Shown here piece by piece: positions 34,816 to 42,825 of a DNA stretch of 64,000 bases; positions within the stretch are counted from its first letter, which is position 1; each line of letters begins with the position of its first letter. The translations under genes were made by a program, and so were the position numbers. The notes below the pieces were generated by a model. It did no database searches and was not told the DNA's origin. It worked only from the letters and a program-made list of their open reading frames with translations. The stretch lies in the NCBI GenBank assembly GCA_016711225.1, contig JADJTK010000023.1, forward strand, positions 30,004-94,003, in the 5' to 3' direction. The stretch comes from Opitutaceae bacterium. Its GTDB lineage: Bacteria; Verrucomicrobiota; Verrucomicrobiia; Opitutales; Opitutaceae.

Positions 34816-35414
34816 GTGAACTTCACCTGCGGAGCCTGGCGCTCGGCGGCGTTCTCGACCTGGAAGAGCTCGGCGGCGGCGAAGTTGAACATCCCGGAGA
34901 CGAAGTTGTTCGGGAAGGTCTCGCGGGCGGTATTGTAGATCATCACCGAGTCGTTGTAGGCCTGCCGGGCGAAGGAGATCTTGTTCTCGGTGGAGGTGAG
35001 CTCCTCGGTGAGCTGGGCCATGTTCTGGTTGGCCTTGAGATCGGGATACTGCTCGGAGACGACCATCAGCCGGGAGAGCGCGCCGGTGAGGCCGGACTCG
35101 GCGGACATGAGGTTCTTCATCGCGGCGCCGTCGGCGGGGTTGGCGGCGGCGGATTGGGCGGCGGTGAAGGCGATGTTGCGGGCCTTGATCACGGCCTCGA
35201 GGGTCTCGCGTTCGTGTTTGAGGTAGCCCTTGGCGATCTCGACGAGGTTGGGGATGAGGTCGTAACGGCGCTTCAACTGTACGTCGATCTGGGCGAAGGC
35301 GTTCTTGAAGCGGTTACGCAGGGTGACCAGCCGGTTGTAGATGCCGGCAGCGAAGAGCGCGGCGACGAGCACGAGTCCGAGGAGGGCGGCGAGGAGGATG
35401 AGAACGATGATCAT
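34812..35414 (-). CDS. lemA: LemA-family membrane protein
   Basis: A 200-residue LemA protein. ATG 35414 starts a signal-anchor helix (MIIVLILLAALLGLVLVAALFAAGIYNRLV) followed by the family's helical bundle, RFKNAFAQIDVQLKRRYDLIPNLVEIAKGYLKHERETLEAVIKAR, and later QYPDLKANQNMAQLTEELTSTENKISFARQAYNDSVMIYNTARETFPNN. LemA proteins expose this bundle outside the inner membrane; their role is unclear, but they often adjoin M48 or HtpX proteases as they do here. It heads a five-gene minus-strand operon ending at 29662. The 289-bp region to the divergent nadD carries a short degenerate repeat of the type GACTGGTCACTGACGACCG at about 35557-35584. Confidence 0.93.
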   Translation of the reverse strand: MIIVLILLAALLGLVLVAALFAAGIYNRLVTLRNRFKNAFAQIDVQLKRRYDLIPNLVEIAKGYLKHERETLEAVIKARNIAFTAAQSAAANPADGAAMKNLMSAESGLTGALSRLMVVSEQYPDLKANQNMAQLTEELTSTENKISFARQAYNDSVMIYNTARETFPNNFVSGMFNFAAAELFQVENAAERQAPQVKFT

Positions 35415-35703
35415 GGGCGGTGGAGGGGTTGTGGAAGCGTCGCGGAAGAAACCGGACGGAGGGCGTGCCTGCAACGGCGAAGTGGCGGGCTGGAAAGATG
35501 GGGGCGGGGTGGAATGGCCGGCACGGGGGAGCAAGAATGGCCGGCCGGTGATTGCCGATGACTGGTCACTGACGACCGACCACCGGTTCCGCCTTGCGGC
35601 AACGACGGGGCCGGACAACGTGGCGCCCAATGCTAGTGCCCACCACCAATGAGCCCAATTCGACCGGAGTGCCGGTGTGTGGGTGGTGGTGTCCGCTCAA
35701 CCC

Positions 35704-36318
35704 ATGCCGCCGGAGGCGGGCTTTTTCACGGTGAGAATCGGTTTTCTCGGCGGCTCGTTCGACCCGATTCACCTCGGCCACCTGCTCATCGCGCAGGACG
35801 CGCTGGAGGGGCTGGGCTTGGATCGGGTGGACTTCATCCCTGCGGCAGTCTCGCCATTGAAGAACCGGGCGTTGACCGCTTCGCCGGCGCAACGAATGGA
35901 GATGGTGCGTCTGGCCATCGAGGGCGACAGCCGTTTTGGTATGCTCGACATGGAGCTGCAGCGAGGAGGAACCAGCTACACCGTGGACACGGTGCGGGAA
36001 CTGAGCCGGCGTTTCCCGGGCGCGGCGCTGTTTTGGGTGCTGGGGACCGACCAGGTGCAGCGATTGGCCGAGTGGAAGGACATCGGCGAACTGGTAGGGC
36101 TGGTGGAGTTCGTGCACCTAGCGAGACCGGGTCTGGCCGGGGTGGAACCGCCACCGATTTCCGGCCTGCGACTGCATCGCGTGGGGGGGCACGAGGTGGC
36201 AATCAGCTCCAGCGAACTGAGGGAGCGCGTGAGCCGAAGCTTGCCGTTACGGCACTTCGTACCGTTGAAAGTGGCTGACTTTATCGAATCGCAATCGTTG
36301 TACCGACCCAATCCATGA
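35704..36318 (+). CDS. nadD: Nicotinate-nucleotide adenylyltransferase
   Basis: Joins nicotinate mononucleotide and ATP into deamido-NAD in NAD synthesis. The nucleotidyltransferase signature GGSFDPIHLGHLLIAQDAL lies at the N-terminus; PAAVSPLK, RGGTSYTVDTVREL, WVLGTDQVQRLAEWKDI, and the C-terminal ISSSELRERVSRS (the ISxTxxR motif) complete the family pattern. The ATG at 35704 gives 204 residues; GTG 35731 would give the conventional VRIGFLGGSFDP start and has GGAGG 14 nt before it, so the true start may be 35731. The stop overlaps rsfS by ATGA, a pairing common in bacteria. Confidence 0.93.
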   Translation: MPPEAGFFTVRIGFLGGSFDPIHLGHLLIAQDALEGLGLDRVDFIPAAVSPLKNRALTASPAQRMEMVRLAIEGDSRFGMLDMELQRGGTSYTVDTVRELSRRFPGAALFWVLGTDQVQRLAEWKDIGELVGLVEFVHLARPGLAGVEPPPISGLRLHRVGGHEVAISSSELRERVSRSLPLRHFVPLKVADFIESQSLYRPNP

Positions 36319-37028
36319 AGAATCGCACATCCGAAACCGAGTCGCGCGAGCGGCAGCTGCTGGCGCTCGTCTGCAAGGGCCTGGACGACAAAAAGGCCGT
36401 TGACCTGAAGATCATCGACGTGGTCGGTCTGTCTTCGATCACTGATTATATCGTGATCGCCACCGGTTTGGCGGAGACCCATCTGCGGGCGTTGCGCATC
36501 GAGGTCGAGAAGGTGATCGACGAGCAGGGCGCGAAGATTGCCGGCATGGACCGCAACCAGCAGAGCGGCTGGCTGGTGGTCGATGCGTACCAGATCATGG
36601 TACATCTCTTCACGGCTGAGGCGCGCAAGAAGTATGCGCTCGAGCAGCTCTGGCGTGACGGTCGTGAGATTTCGATCTCGAGCTTGCTCGGCCAGCCGGA
36701 GGCTCCGGTGCCGGAGCCGGTGGAGGCCGTGAAGGTGGCCAAGGCTAAGCCGATCGCCAAGGCCAAGGTGGCGAAGACCAAGCCCGCGGCGAAGGAGAAG
36801 CCTGCGGTGAAAGAGAAACCGGTCGCAAAGGCGAAGTCGGCCGTGAAGGCCAAGCCGGCAGTGAAGGCGAAGGCCGCGGCGAAGGCGAAGGTTGCGGCGA
36901 AAGCCAAGCCGGCGGTCGCCAAGAAAGCCGCTGTCAAGAAGGTCGCGGCCAAGAAGCCCGCGGCGGAGAAGGCGGTCGTCAAAAAGCCTGTGGCGAAGGC
37001 CAAGAAGCCGGCGGTCAAGAAGAGCTGA
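36315..37028 (+). CDS. rsfS: Ribosomal silencing factor RsfS with a long Lys/Ala-rich tail
   Basis: Residues 1-125 are a complete RsfS domain, which binds ribosomal protein uL14 and blocks subunit joining: LKIIDVVGLSSITDYIVIATGLAETHLRALRIEVEKVIDEQG, SGWLVVDAYQIMVHLFTAEARKKYALEQLW. RsfS normally ends near 105-130 residues. Here about 100 more follow, built almost only from Lys, Ala, Pro and Val in units such as AKAKPAVKAK and KKPAAEK, like histone H1 or bacterial HC-type tails. The domain and tail are in one frame with no frameshift. The tail should be disordered and strongly basic and could bind rRNA or DNA. Coupled to nadD by ATGA. Confidence 0.93.
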   Translation: MKNRTSETESRERQLLALVCKGLDDKKAVDLKIIDVVGLSSITDYIVIATGLAETHLRALRIEVEKVIDEQGAKIAGMDRNQQSGWLVVDAYQIMVHLFTAEARKKYALEQLWRDGREISISSLLGQPEAPVPEPVEAVKVAKAKPIAKAKVAKTKPAAKEKPAVKEKPVAKAKSAVKAKPAVKAKAAAKAKVAAKAKPAVAKKAAVKKVAAKKPAAEKAVVKKPVAKAKKPAVKKS

Positions 37029-37523
37029 GTAGGTCCGGGCCGGCAGCCGAAAGTCTGCGGGCCTGATTGCTGAAGGCTGAACAAGAATGCTTGGGGACGA
37101 AGTGTGTCTGCACTTCGCTCCGCCAGGCGGTTGCTCGCGGCACTTGGTTTTGGCCTGCGCTGCTCCAGAAACGCTGCTCGCGAATCCTCGGTGGCCTGTT
37201 CTGCCTCTGTGGCGACCTCAGAGTCGCGGGTAGGGGCTAGCGGATAGCGAGCCTTCCAAACGGTCCGCGGCCTCCGCGGTCTCCGCTGGCTCTGTGCGCC
37301 GGGTGAGGGCGGGGCTGGGGACTATTTCCTATTACATGAGCAGAATGACGGCAGTGTTCTATGTCCCGGTCAGTCAGCCAGTAACTGGATTCATGAACTC
37401 TGGAATGGTGGTGTGGCGAGCTGCGGGTTCCTCGGGCCGGCTCAAGGAATCGTGTGCGGGACCGATACTTCGCCATCCCTGGGGCGCCCCCCACCGGGGA
37501 GGGTTCAAAGTGAAAATCCCTTT
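37029..37523. other. 495-bp intergenic region before the chemoreceptor gene
   Basis: No gene is supported. From about 37320 to 37400 the sequence becomes locally AT-richer (CTATTTCCTATTACATGAG), which fits a promoter for the chemoreceptor gene. The first part resembles degraded GC-rich repeat sequence. No clear rsfS terminator is seen. Confidence 0.45.
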
Positions 37524-39431
37524 ATGAAAGTCATGACCTTCAGCCGGCGACTGTCGCTGGGGTTCGGTGTGGTTCTGTCGTTGCTGGTGCTCTCCGGTGC
37601 GGTGACGGTTTGGTGCATGCGCGACGGTTCCGGGCGCGCCTCCGCGGTGAGCGAGGCCTATATCCGCCAAGCCGTGCTCGCCAACCAGATCGAGCGCTCC
37701 GCCACCGTGGCGCGCCTGCAGTTCACCTATCACATTTATGCCTATCGGGCCGGGGCGTGGGAGAAGGGGCGCGAGGCTTTGGTGACGGTGGAGCGGCAGG
37801 TCGACGAGCTTCACAAACTGGTGAATGCGCGGCGGGAGTTGCGGGACAATGCGGCCGCCGTTCGGGCCTTGGACGAGGCGCTGGGCCGCTACATTGGGCA
37901 GGCCGACGTCGGCAAGGCGGGACGCATCCAGTTCAACTCCGCGCGGGCGAAGATGGAGGCCGGGACCGAAGATCTATTGGCGCATCTGGAGGAGTTCTCT
38001 GTCCTCCAAAACGAAGCACTTGCCGCAACAGGGGCCGAAGAGGCAACCAGCAAGGAGGTGCTCGGGCGGCTCGCCAAGGTGGTCGCCATGGCCGAGGTCG
38101 CAGGGCTGGCCCGCGATGCCCATCGGAATGCAAGCGTGGCCCTCTTCGATCGTGATCTCGCCATGATCGGTGAGGCGGAGTCCAACGTGGAGGAGGTCAT
38201 CGCCAAGCTGGGCGAACTGGCCCCCATGCTACGGGAGGCCAAGGAGGCCGCACTGCTCAAGGAGATGGGCGAGGCGGCCGAAAGCTATTTGAAGGGGGCC
38301 CAGGATCTGGTCGCGGCGCTGATCCGTGAATCCGAGCAGGGCCGGGAGTGGACGGCCACCGGCGTCACCCTGATGGAGGCGGTGAACAAGGTCGCCGACC
38401 TGGGGACCGCCGAGACGGATCACGCTTCGACCGGCGTGGTGGATACGATGCGCCGCGGCGTGTTTGTGGTCGTGGGCGGAGTAGTCCTTTGCCTGCTGAG
38501 TGGCGTCGCCGTGGCGGTGCTGCTCGGCTACAGGCTGACGCGGGTGCTGCGCGGCATCGCCCGGGCGCTTACAGAGGGAGCCGAACATGCTTCGGCGGCC
38601 GCCCGCCAAGTGTCGGAGTCGAGCAAGTCGCTGGCCGAGGGGGCGAGCGCCCAGGCCGCCTCGCTGGAGGAGACGAGCGCCTCGCTCGAGCAGATGTCGA
38701 GCGTGGCCCAGCGTAATGCCGAGCATGCAGCGGCGACTCGCGAGCTCGCTGCTGCCACGCGCACGGCCGCCGACGCTGGCGCCGGGCAGGCCCGCGAGTT
38801 GCTCGACGCCATGGATGCGATCCGCAAGTCCAGCGATGAGATCACCCGCATCATCAAGACCATCGACGAGATTGCCTTTCAGACGAACATCCTTGCCCTC
38901 AATGCCGCCGTCGAGGCCGCCCGGGCGGGCGAGGCCGGGGCCGGGTTTGCGGTGGTGGCCGAGGAGGTACGCAATCTCGCGCAACGCAGTGCCGTGGCGG
39001 CCCGGGATTCGGCCGGCAAGATTGAGGCGGCCAATGCCGTGAGCACGCGCGGTGCTACCGTTTCCACCCGTGTGGGCGAGACGCTCAAGATGATTCACGA
39101 GAAGGCCACCCGGGTGAACGAACTGGTGGCTGAGATGGCTTCGGCCAACAACGAGCAGAGCGAGAGTCTCAAGCAGCTCAACGACGCCATGGGGCAGATG
39201 GACAAGATCACCCAATCGAGCGCCGCCAGTTCCGAGGAGACCGCCGCCGCCGCCCAGCAGATGAGCGCGCAGTCGCAGGAGCTGCTTTCCACGGTAGAGG
39301 AGCTGGATCATCTCGTTGGCCATGCCGTCGAGGAACGGGATGTTCGGGGCGACTCAGCCGACGCGCCGCCACCACCTCCATCACCAGTGCGCGGCGGAGA
39401 GAAGCGCCGGGTGGTCCCGGCGATAGCCTAG
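37524..39431 (+). CDS. Methyl-accepting chemotaxis protein
   Basis: A 635-residue inner-membrane chemoreceptor. TM1 is at residues 8-32 (RLSLGFGVVLSLLVLSGAVTVWCM), a helical periplasmic sensory domain runs to about 305, and TM2 at 310-338 (GVFVVVGGVVLCLLSGVAVAVLLGY) leads to a short HAMP-like segment. The signalling hairpin tip is canonical, DEIAFQTNILALNAAVEAAR ... GFAVVAEEVRNLAQRSA, at about 448-492, flanked by Ala/Ser/Glu-rich methylation helices. The tail is Pro-rich (DAPPPPPSPVRGGEKRRVVPAIA) with no CheR-tethering pentapeptide. No che genes lie nearby. Its stop codon TAG spans the TA target of an IS630 insertion, the final G being the first base of the element. ATG 37524 lacks a strong ribosome site. 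Confidence 0.92.
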   Translation: MKVMTFSRRLSLGFGVVLSLLVLSGAVTVWCMRDGSGRASAVSEAYIRQAVLANQIERSATVARLQFTYHIYAYRAGAWEKGREALVTVERQVDELHKLVNARRELRDNAAAVRALDEALGRYIGQADVGKAGRIQFNSARAKMEAGTEDLLAHLEEFSVLQNEALAATGAEEATSKEVLGRLAKVVAMAEVAGLARDAHRNASVALFDRDLAMIGEAESNVEEVIAKLGELAPMLREAKEAALLKEMGEAAESYLKGAQDLVAALIRESEQGREWTATGVTLMEAVNKVADLGTAETDHASTGVVDTMRRGVFVVVGGVVLCLLSGVAVAVLLGYRLTRVLRGIARALTEGAEHASAAARQVSESSKSLAEGASAQAASLEETSASLEQMSSVAQRNAEHAAATRELAAATRTAADAGAGQARELLDAMDAIRKSSDEITRIIKTIDEIAFQTNILALNAAVEAARAGEAGAGFAVVAEEVRNLAQRSAVAARDSAGKIEAANAVSTRGATVSTRVGETLKMIHEKATRVNELVAEMASANNEQSESLKQLNDAMGQMDKITQSSAASSEETAAAAQQMSAQSQELLSTVEELDHLVGHAVEERDVRGDSADAPPPPPSPVRGGEKRRVVPAIA

Positions 39432-40410
39432 AGCACTTTCAATAAAACTGTAGCCATTGGGCGCCGGGGCGCTCATGGTGGCGAGCATGAAGACGATCTC
39501 GCTGGATCTCAGAGAGCGAATCTTGGCCGCCTACGACGCCCAGGAGGAACCCGGGAGGAAGTGGCCAAGCGCTTCCGGGTGTCGGTTGGGATGGTTAAGC
39601 TACTACAGCAACGCAGTCGACCGGCGACATCGCCCACCGGCATCGTTTTCGGGACGCAAAGCCAAGATCCTGCCCGAGTATCGCGAGCGTCTGGGGGCCC
39701 TCATTGCCGCGCAACCAGATCTGACCCTGTCCGAGATCAAGGCCCGGTTGGCAATGTCCTGCAGCGTACCGGCGCTGCATTACGCACTGGTCGCCATGGG
39801 ACGACTTTTAAAAAAGACGCTGCATGCCGCCGAGCAAAGTCGCCCCGATGTCGCCCAGGCCGAGCGCAATGGAAGCAAGAACAGGAAGCTTCGCCCCGGC
39901 CCGGCTGGTCTTCATCGACGAGTCGGCCGCCAAGACGAACATGACCCGCCTCCGCGGTCGGGCGCCGTGCGGTCAGCGTCTGGTCGCCAGTTGCCCCCAC
40001 GGCCATTGGCAGACGACCACGATGATCTCCTCGGTGCGCGTTGATGGCTCAGTGCCTGCCTCACCATCGAAGGCCCCCACCGACACCGCGGTGTTCCAGG
40101 CTTACGTTGGCGAAGTGCCGCCCGACCTTGTGCCCCGGCGATCTGGTCGTGCTGGATAACAGGCGCCCACAAAAACGAAGCGACTCTCGCGCTGATCACC
40201 GCCACCGGCGCGCAGGTTCGTTTCTTGCCGGCCTACTCGCCGGATCTCAATCCCATCGAAATGATGTGGAGCAAGGTGAAAGCCTTCCTGCGGGCTGCCC
40301 AAGCTCGCACCCACGAGCCTGCTCACCGCCCAAGGCCCTGGCGACGGTCACCGCCGAAGATGCCAAAGGTTGGTTTGCCGCCTGCGGCTATAGTTTTAAT
40401 TAAAACGCTC
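39431..40410 (+). mobile_element. Decayed IS630-family insertion sequence (980 bp)
   Basis: The ends are 25-bp imperfect inverted repeats, 39431-39455 (GAGCACTTTCAATAAAACTG...) and 40386-40410 (reverse complement GAGCGTTTTAATTAAAACTA...). The element is flanked by TA on both sides (39429-39430 and 40411-40412), the target duplication expected for IS630/Tc1-type transposition. It lies directly at the chemoreceptor stop codon. Its transposase is broken, so it is probably not autonomous. Confidence 0.88.
39487..40410 (+). pseudogene. IS630-family transposase, several frameshifts
   Basis: ATG 39487 starts MKTISLDLRERILAAYDA, the N-terminal helix-turn-helix of IS630 transposases. The frame is then lost near 39555: the expected VAKRFRVSVGMVKLLQQRS continues in another frame. 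Later pieces are ILPEYRERLGALIAAQPDLTLSEIKARL, the first catalytic Asp in ARLVFIDESAAKTNMTRLRG (about 39900-39955), VVLDNRRPQKRS for the second Asp near 40150, and MPAYSPDLNPIEMMWSKVKAFLR with the catalytic Glu near 40225-40295. These need at least three frame changes, so no intact DDE enzyme can be made without recoding. Confidence 0.88.
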
Positions 40411-40479
40411 TAGTCGTCTCTGCTCGACGCATTGCGCGTGGGCCGGTTGGCTTGCCGGCATCTCTTAGCCACCCCGACG

Positions 40480-41070
40480 ATGAAGAAGGCCCTCCTCCTT
40501 TTGGCAGTGTTGTTTGGATGCTGGATGTGCGCCCGCCCGGCTCCGGCGGGCCATTGGCAGGGGCGGCCGGGGATCGAGCCGGTGCAGACGGCCCAGGCGC
40601 TGCCGGCCGCGTGGACGCGTGATGGATATACCTTTCAACCGCTGGCTCGTTTTGCGGTGAAGGCGGTGGTGCTTGCGCGGGAGCGTTACCGCAACGATCC
40701 CGGGGCCAAGCTAGCCCCCGTCGATTTGGCGCTGGGATGGGGGCCGATGAGCGAGGCGGCGGTGATCAACGGCCTGCGCATCACCCAGGATCATCGGTGG
40801 TACAACTACAGCTGGTCGGGCGATCCGCCTATTTCGCCCGACACGATTGCCCGCAGCTCGGCCAATATGCACATGATCCCGGCGGCCCCGGCGGTGCGCG
40901 AAGCGCTGCTACGGGTGAAACGGCATGAGTTGGTCGAGCTCTCCGGCTACTTGGTGGAGATTCGCCGGGAGGACGGTTGGCACTGGCGCAGCTCGACCAC
41001 CCGAGACGATACGGGTGGTGGGGCCTGTGAGGTGGTGTGGGTGGACGGCGTGCAGCGGCGGCCGCTGTGA
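40480..41070 (+). CDS. Secreted protein of unknown function
   Basis: A 196-residue exported protein. ATG 40480 gives a signal peptide MKKALLLLAVLFGCWMCARPAPAG; the Cys at residue 14 is in a poor lipobox. The mature part contains WTRDGYTFQPLARFAVKAVVLARERYRND, PVDLALGWGPMSEAAVINGLRITQDHRWYNYSWSG, SANMHMIPAAPAVREALLRVKRHELVELSGYLVEIRREDGWHWRSSTTRDDTGGGACEVVWVDGV split over several strands. This final part looks like an OB-type or thermonuclease-like strand set, but I cannot name a family. It was separated from the chemoreceptor gene by the IS. The gap to the MarR gene is 53 bp. Confidence 0.75.
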   Translation: MKKALLLLAVLFGCWMCARPAPAGHWQGRPGIEPVQTAQALPAAWTRDGYTFQPLARFAVKAVVLARERYRNDPGAKLAPVDLALGWGPMSEAAVINGLRITQDHRWYNYSWSGDPPISPDTIARSSANMHMIPAAPAVREALLRVKRHELVELSGYLVEIRREDGWHWRSSTTRDDTGGGACEVVWVDGVQRRPL

Positions 41071-41096
41071 GGGGCACAGGCGGCGGGCGTTGCCGG

Positions 41097-41114
41097 TACC
41101 TTGACATCAAGATA
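41097..41114. promoter_or_regulatory. Putative MarR autoregulatory operator
   Basis: TACCTTGACATCAAGATA is an imperfect palindrome with half-sites TANCTTGA and TCAAGNTA around CA. It lies 10 bp before the likely MarR start at 41124. MarR regulators commonly bind such 16-20-bp palindromes over their own promoters. TTGACA in the centre is also a perfect -35 hexamer, though no good -10 is seen at the right distance. Confidence 0.55.
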
Positions 41115-41123
41115 GATCGGCGC

Positions 41124-41591
41124 ATGCGTTCGCTCATGCCCACCGGCCAGCCGTTGCCCCCCGAGCATCTGTATCTGATCCTTTGGAAGGCGTTTTACGC
41201 CGTGGAGGCGCACGACCGTCGCAGTATTCGTAGTCTTGGGTTCGGCTCCGACAGCGATTTTGCGGTGTTGGAGGCCCTCTTTTCCAAAGGGGCGTTACCG
41301 GTCAATGAGCTGGGGCGGAAGCTGTTTCTTACCAGCGGCTCGATCACCACCGCGGTGGATCGCGCGCAACTTCACGGCTGGGTGCGGCGCACCGCCGATC
41401 CGGCCGACAAGCGCGTTGCGCTCGTCGAACTCACTGCCGCTGGCCGCGAGCGCATGACCCAGGTGCTGCCGCTCCATTTTCAGAATCTGGCGGCGGCGCT
41501 CTCCGGCCTCCGGGCCGAGGAGCAGCGCCAGTTGGCCGGTCTGCTGCGCAAGCTGGGCAGGCATGCGGCCGGCCAGGCCGCGAACGAGTGA
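41124..41591 (+). CDS. MarR-family transcriptional regulator
   Basis: A 155-residue DNA-binding regulator. The winged helix-turn-helix is clear: SDFAVLEALFSKGALPVNELGRKLFLTSGSITTAVDRAQLHGWVRRTADPADKRVALVELTAAGRERM, with the DxR of the wing at DPADKR. N- and C-terminal helices (LYLILWKAFYAVEAHD; LAGLLRKLGRHAAG) form the dimer interface. ATG 41124 or ATG 41136 are both possible; the longer frame from 41037 would read through the operator. No adjacent efflux or redox gene is present to indicate the ligand. A palindrome at 41097-41114 suggests autoregulation. Confidence 0.88.
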   Translation: MRSLMPTGQPLPPEHLYLILWKAFYAVEAHDRRSIRSLGFGSDSDFAVLEALFSKGALPVNELGRKLFLTSGSITTAVDRAQLHGWVRRTADPADKRVALVELTAAGRERMTQVLPLHFQNLAAALSGLRAEEQRQLAGLLRKLGRHAAGQAANE

Positions 41592-41946
41592 GGCGAAAAT
41601 CTGGGTGCAGCACCGGCTTGGGCGGAGGCGCGCCCTGGGGGGCTTCCCGATGAACCGTCGGGTAGGGGCGTCGCTTGCGACGCCTGGTCGTCTGCCTCGC
41701 GTCGGTATCAGTAGGAATAGGGCGTCGCAAGCGGCGCCACCACGGCCAAGTTAATGGCTCTGGGCAGTGATGCAGTACCGGCTCGGGCGGAGCCTCGCCC
41801 TTCCAGCCAGAAGGTGGACCGCGTTGCCCTCAACGCGGTCGAACGCGATTGAGGGCATTCGCGTCCACCAAATGGCGTCAGGCCTATTGGGCGAGTGGTC
41901 AATCGGCTGTGCCAACCACCCGGGGCTGGGTGGGTTCACACTGGCA
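41592..41946. repeat. 355-bp intergenic cluster of palindromic repeats
   Basis: No gene. Three repeat types are packed here. A direct pair at 41607-41637 and about 41771-41801 shares ACCGGCT(T/C)GGGCGGAG. An inverted pair at 41663-41684 and 41721-41738 is built on GGCGTCGC/GCGACGCC. An imperfect palindrome at 41813-41869 has arms opening GGTGGAC and closing GTCCACC with GCCCTCAA inside. The region lies between convergent genes. Confidence 0.7.
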
Positions 41947-42825
41947 CTACGGAGCGCTCTCTGGTGCGGCAGTCGTGGCTGCGCCGAGCGCCTCGACCGG
42001 AGGCGAACCTTCGGGGGCGGCCTCGCTGACGGGGGTCTCCGCGTCGGCGGGGGCTGCCGTAGGTTCGGGTTCCGGCGAAGGCGGAGGGACCGGGCGTTCT
42101 TCCGGGGCCTTCCGGTTGCGGGCCCATTCTTCCATGGCCGCCAGCGCGGCCAGCCGCTGCGCCGCAGCGTCCGCGGGTGTCGGTTCGGCGGGGGCAAACC
42201 AAAACACGGGTACGACGCTCTCGGCGTTGGCGGTCGCGCGGGCGCGGGCGATGTAGGTTTGCACAGGCTCGACGGTGCCGGGAGGGGAGAGGAGGAGCAG
42301 CGGGGCGCGCGGTTGGTGGTCGCAGCGCAAGCGCAGGGCGCGCGGGTCGCGCAGGTCGAGCTGCGGCGCGAGGGCGAGGCAGCCGTGGAACTCGTCGGCG
42401 TGGCGTTCGGCGATGAAGATGGCGATGAGCCCACCCATGCCGGTGCCTTCAATGAGGGTGAGCGTGGGCTGGCCGAGTTCCGCGGCGAGGTGTTCGCGCA
42501 GCGAGCGCAGGTCGGTGATCCCGTCGGCGATGAGTGGCCCGTGCCGGCGGTAGCTGGTAGTGGCGACGGCCCAGCCGTTGGCGAGGAGCTCGCTGGTGAC
42601 CGGGGCTGCGGCGTTGAGCACGGCCGCGAGTGGTTCCGGGGCGCGGAGGCAGTCGGGTGCCTCGAGGAGCAGACGGCCGTCCCAAGCATCGGGCACCAAG
42701 GCGGTCCAGCGGGCGCCCTCGAGCTCGCCGGAGAGGGTGCGAAACGACGGCGCTTCGGCCCCGCGGTGCGTGGTGGCGGCGAGCAACAGCAGGCTCGCGA
42801 GGAGGAAGGGTAGGCGGCGGAGCAT
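41947..42825 (-). CDS. Secreted alpha/beta-hydrolase-like protein lacking the nucleophile Ser
   Basis: A 292-residue exported protein. ATG 42825 gives signal peptide MLRRLPFLLASLLLLAATTHRGAEA. The core follows the alpha/beta-hydrolase plan: WTALVPDAWDGRLLLEAPD, NGWAVATTSYRRHGPLIADGITDLRSLREHLAAELGQPTLTLIEGTGMGGLIAIFIAERH, LAPQLDL, APLLLLSPPGTVEP. The nucleophile elbow, normally GxSxGG, reads GTGMGG (42430-42450), so the Ser is Gly and hydrolysis by the usual mechanism is not expected. The last 60 residues are Pro/Ala/Glu-rich and look disordered. It may be a binding protein. It is monocistronic and convergent with the MarR gene. Confidence 0.72.
   Translation of the reverse strand: MLRRLPFLLASLLLLAATTHRGAEAPSFRTLSGELEGARWTALVPDAWDGRLLLEAPDCLRAPEPLAAVLNAAAPVTSELLANGWAVATTSYRRHGPLIADGITDLRSLREHLAAELGQPTLTLIEGTGMGGLIAIFIAERHADEFHGCLALAPQLDLRDPRALRLRCDHQPRAPLLLLSPPGTVEPVQTYIARARATANAESVVPVFWFAPAEPTPADAAAQRLAALAAMEEWARNRKAPEERPVPPPSPEPEPTAAPADAETPVSEAAPEGSPPVEALGAATTAAPESAP

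Noticed and set aside
41607..41869. CRISPR-like array in the repeat-rich gap
   Set aside because: The repeats differ in sequence and orientation and are not regularly spaced; no cas genes are present.
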